From contig CAZDAM010000080.1 of assembly GCA_964503595.1 (NCBI GenBank), forward strand, positions 1 through 16,126: a DNA stretch of 16,126 bases. Direction: 5' to 3'. Under the pieces are notes generated by a model that saw only the letters and a list, made by a program, of their open reading frames with translations, searched no databases and had not been told where the DNA came from. The translations under genes were made by a program, and so were the position numbers. Positions 14,385 through 16,126 of this stretch are shown here, piece by piece (the stretch's first letter is position 1; the number at the start of each line of letters is the position of its first letter). The DNA comes from CAZDAM01 sp964503595. GTDB lineage: Bacteria; Muiribacteriota; UBA6191.

Positions 14385-15363
14385 TCCAAAAAAGGGTTAT
14401 GCCCTGCTTTTAACCCTTTTTCTGACGACAATGATCGGGGGCCTCTGCTACCAGTCCTTAAACCGCGCCCGTGAGTATATTTTTCTAGCCGGAGGACATG
14501 CCCAGAGGGTCCAGGCCCAGTCCCTCGCCCGTGCCGGGGTCAATCTGGCCCGTGCCGGTCTGGTTCTGGACCAGAATGGAAGGGATGATCTGGAAGAGGA
14601 CTGGGCTCAACTTTCCATATTGTCCCAGATGATGCCCCTTCAGGTCGGAAACGGAGGAGTTTCCGTCAACATCACGGATGAAGAGGGCCGGGTGAATATC
14701 AATGCTCTGAATGAGCAGGAGCTTCTGGACTGGCTTTTGGCCCTGAAGCTCAAGCGGGTCAAGAAGGGTGACATCCTGGATCTGGAGTTTGCCGAACAGG
14801 ACATTCATATGGAACTGACCAATGCTCTTCTGGACTGGCGGGATTTTGATGATGTCGAGCGGCCAGGGGGAGCTGAAAATCGTTATTACAAGCGGGAAGA
14901 AGAAAAGCGGATTGCTCACAATCAGCCGCTGGCGACTCCTGGAGAGCTTCTTCTTGTCAAGGGCTTCACCGGGGACATGCTTTTTGGACGTAAGGGAAAC
15001 CCCCGTCTTTATGACATGATCAGTGTCGTCGGACCGGGTAAGCACAATATCAATACGATTGCCCCCGAGGTCCTGGAGAGCCTGATTGCCATGGATCAGC
15101 CCTATCAGGCAGAATTTATTACAAAATCCATTCTGGAGTTTAGGCCTTATCAGTCCCTGGGGGACTTCCAGTCTCTGGCGGGCCGCTACGGACTGTCCAA
15201 TACCACCATCCAGAAATTTCAGATTGAGTCGACCTTTTTTCGTATCCGGGCGACAGGAAGAGTGGGGAAACAGGAGGCGATTGTTGAGGCAATTGTCAAA
15301 AGAAACGCCAAAAAGTGCGATATTGTATGGTGGAAAGAGTCTTTGGATAGTCAGGCACAATGA
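14362..15363 (+). CDS. gspK: Minor pseudopilin GspK (GTG start)
   Basis: The 333-residue product is the large cap subunit of the pseudopilus. The leader ends KKG, followed by YALLLTLFLTTMIGGL; the absence of Glu at +5 is a known feature of GspK. After the helix come helix-hairpin-helix-like motifs (VNINALNEQELLDWLLAL and HNINTIAPEVLESL) and the family signature LLDWRDFDDVERPGGAENRY. The only reasonable start is the GTG at 14362, inside the end of gspJ, giving a 23-base overlap; GGTG lies 7 bases upstream, so translation probably depends on gspJ. The next gene overlaps by 4 bases (ATGA). Confidence 0.92.
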   Translation: MRTKVVSNPKKGYALLLTLFLTTMIGGLCYQSLNRAREYIFLAGGHAQRVQAQSLARAGVNLARAGLVLDQNGRDDLEEDWAQLSILSQMMPLQVGNGGVSVNITDEEGRVNINALNEQELLDWLLALKLKRVKKGDILDLEFAEQDIHMELTNALLDWRDFDDVERPGGAENRYYKREEEKRIAHNQPLATPGELLLVKGFTGDMLFGRKGNPRLYDMISVVGPGKHNINTIAPEVLESLIAMDQPYQAEFITKSILEFRPYQSLGDFQSLAGRYGLSNTTIQKFQIESTFFRIRATGRVGKQEAIVEAIVKRNAKKCDIVWWKESLDSQAQ

Positions 15364-16126
15364 GTACAGTACTGGGTTTGGATGTTGGGGCCAGCGCGAT
15401 CAAGGCCGTTTTAGTGGAGGATACTCTCAGAGGGCAGTTCCTTAGAAAGTTCTTTCATTTCCCCTATCCGGGAATGGAAAGAAAAGAGGCAATCCGGGCT
15501 TTTTTTAAAAAGCATCAAATCCGGGCGGATCGCCTGGTGGTTTCTCTGAAGGGTTATGAGGGCTCGGTGCGAATCGTGTCCTTTCCCTTCAATGATGAAA
15601 AGAAAATCAGTTCTGTACTTCCGTTTGAGCTCGAAAGTGAGTTTGCGGACGGGGTTGGCCAGAGGGTTTTTCGTTTTCATCCTATCTTAAGCCGGCTCAG
15701 GCAGAATGAAAAAGAAGCGTGGCGCTTTCTGGTTGTTGGGGTGGAAGAAGATACGGTCGAGGACTTTTCCCAGGAATTCCGGGAGGCCCGTTTTAAGCCC
15801 TGGCTTCTGGATTATGATGCCTATGCTAATTTCAACTGTTTTGATGCATCGGCTCAGAAGTCTGATGAAGGCCTATCGCTTCTGATTGATATCGGGGCAC
15901 GTTCCACAGGCATCAATATCATGAATGCCGATGAGCTCTTATATACCCGCTCCGTATTTTTTGGAGGCAATGACTTTACCCAGGCCATTGCTGATGCCCT
16001 GAATCTCTCTTTTGAGGAAGCCGAAGAGTTAAAGCGTGAGTATGGATTGAAAGAGAACCGCTCCCCGAAAATTGATCAGGCCCTGAAAGACTGTCTGGAT
16101 TACCTGGTCAAAGAGATTCACCTGAC
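15360..16126 (+). CDS. gspL: Type II secretion actin-like protein GspL (PilM-like), cut by window edge
   Basis: The frame starts at an ATG overlapping the gspK stop (ATGA) and is open for 255 residues to the window edge. It shows an actin/PilM-type ATPase fold: phosphate loop 1 LGLDVGASAIKAV near the N-terminus, phosphate loop 2 LLIDIGARSTGINI around residues 180-193, and FFGGNDFTQAIADAL after it. In the T2SS, the cytoplasmic domain of GspL binds GspE and links it to GspF. The presence of clear nucleotide loops makes this closer to PilM than to enterobacterial GspL, where they are degenerate. Whether it has a membrane segment and periplasmic domain (GspL) or ends as a soluble protein (PilM) cannot be seen here. 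The operon position favours GspL, with gspM expected next. Confidence 0.82.
   Translation, partial: MSTVLGLDVGASAIKAVLVEDTLRGQFLRKFFHFPYPGMERKEAIRAFFKKHQIRADRLVVSLKGYEGSVRIVSFPFNDEKKISSVLPFELESEFADGVGQRVFRFHPILSRLRQNEKEAWRFLVVGVEEDTVEDFSQEFREARFKPWLLDYDAYANFNCFDASAQKSDEGLSLLIDIGARSTGINIMNADELLYTRSVFFGGNDFTQAIADALNLSFEEAEELKREYGLKENRSPKIDQALKDCLDYLVKEIHL

Noticed and set aside
14485..15360. 291-codon minus-strand frame
   Set aside because: It is antisense to gspK, whose family signature is clear.
1..16126. CRISPR arrays, tRNA or rRNA genes, insertion sequences, prophage genes
   Set aside because: No regularly spaced repeats, cloverleaf-like sequence, transposase motifs or phage proteins were seen on either strand.

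Overview
The window comes from a diderm (Gram-negative-type) bacterium of roughly balanced GC content. The evidence is a type II secretion (T2SS) operon with an outer-membrane secretin, plus an SLH-domain outer-membrane barrel protein ending in an aromatic residue. No taxonomic marker gene is present, so I do not assign a phylum. SLH-barrel porins and a PilM-like GspL point away from the classical enterobacterial layout and towards deep-branching diderm lineages; this is inference.

Layout. Positions 1-808 (minus strand) hold the N-terminal part of a soluble PAS-PAS histidine kinase cut by the window edge. A 245-base divergent intergenic region follows, with a perfect 11-bp hairpin at 961-990. 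On the plus strand come an SLH porin-like protein (1054-2685), an exported single-haem c-type cytochrome with a Pro/Glu-rich spacer (2821-3576), a small unrecognised basic protein coupled to it (3586-3963), and a large unrecognised exported protein of 846 residues (4038-6578). From 6637 to the right edge runs a tightly packed T2SS operon: gspC, gspD, gspE, gspF, gspI, gspJ, gspK and the start of gspL. Junctions inside it are 1-8 bases apart or overlap.

How the genes work together. GspC (inner-membrane clamp) links the inner-membrane platform (GspF, GspL, presumably GspM beyond the edge) to the GspD secretin in the outer membrane. The GspE ATPase drives pseudopilus assembly. GspI, GspJ and GspK are the pseudopilus tip. 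The operon goes straight from gspF to gspI, so the major pseudopilin gspG and the minor pseudopilin gspH are absent from their usual place. GspD is long (920 residues): by my reading it has four rather than three small N modules after N0, and a C-terminal extension of about 240 residues carrying a repeated motif.

The most interesting points are the absent gspG/gspH, the enlarged secretin, an 11-C tract inside the GspC polyproline hinge that could act as a length switch, a hairpin pressed against the gspC start codon, the 846-residue exported orphan directly upstream of gspC, and the monohaem cytochrome with a long spacer beside an SLH porin. I found no tRNA, rRNA, CRISPR array or insertion sequence.
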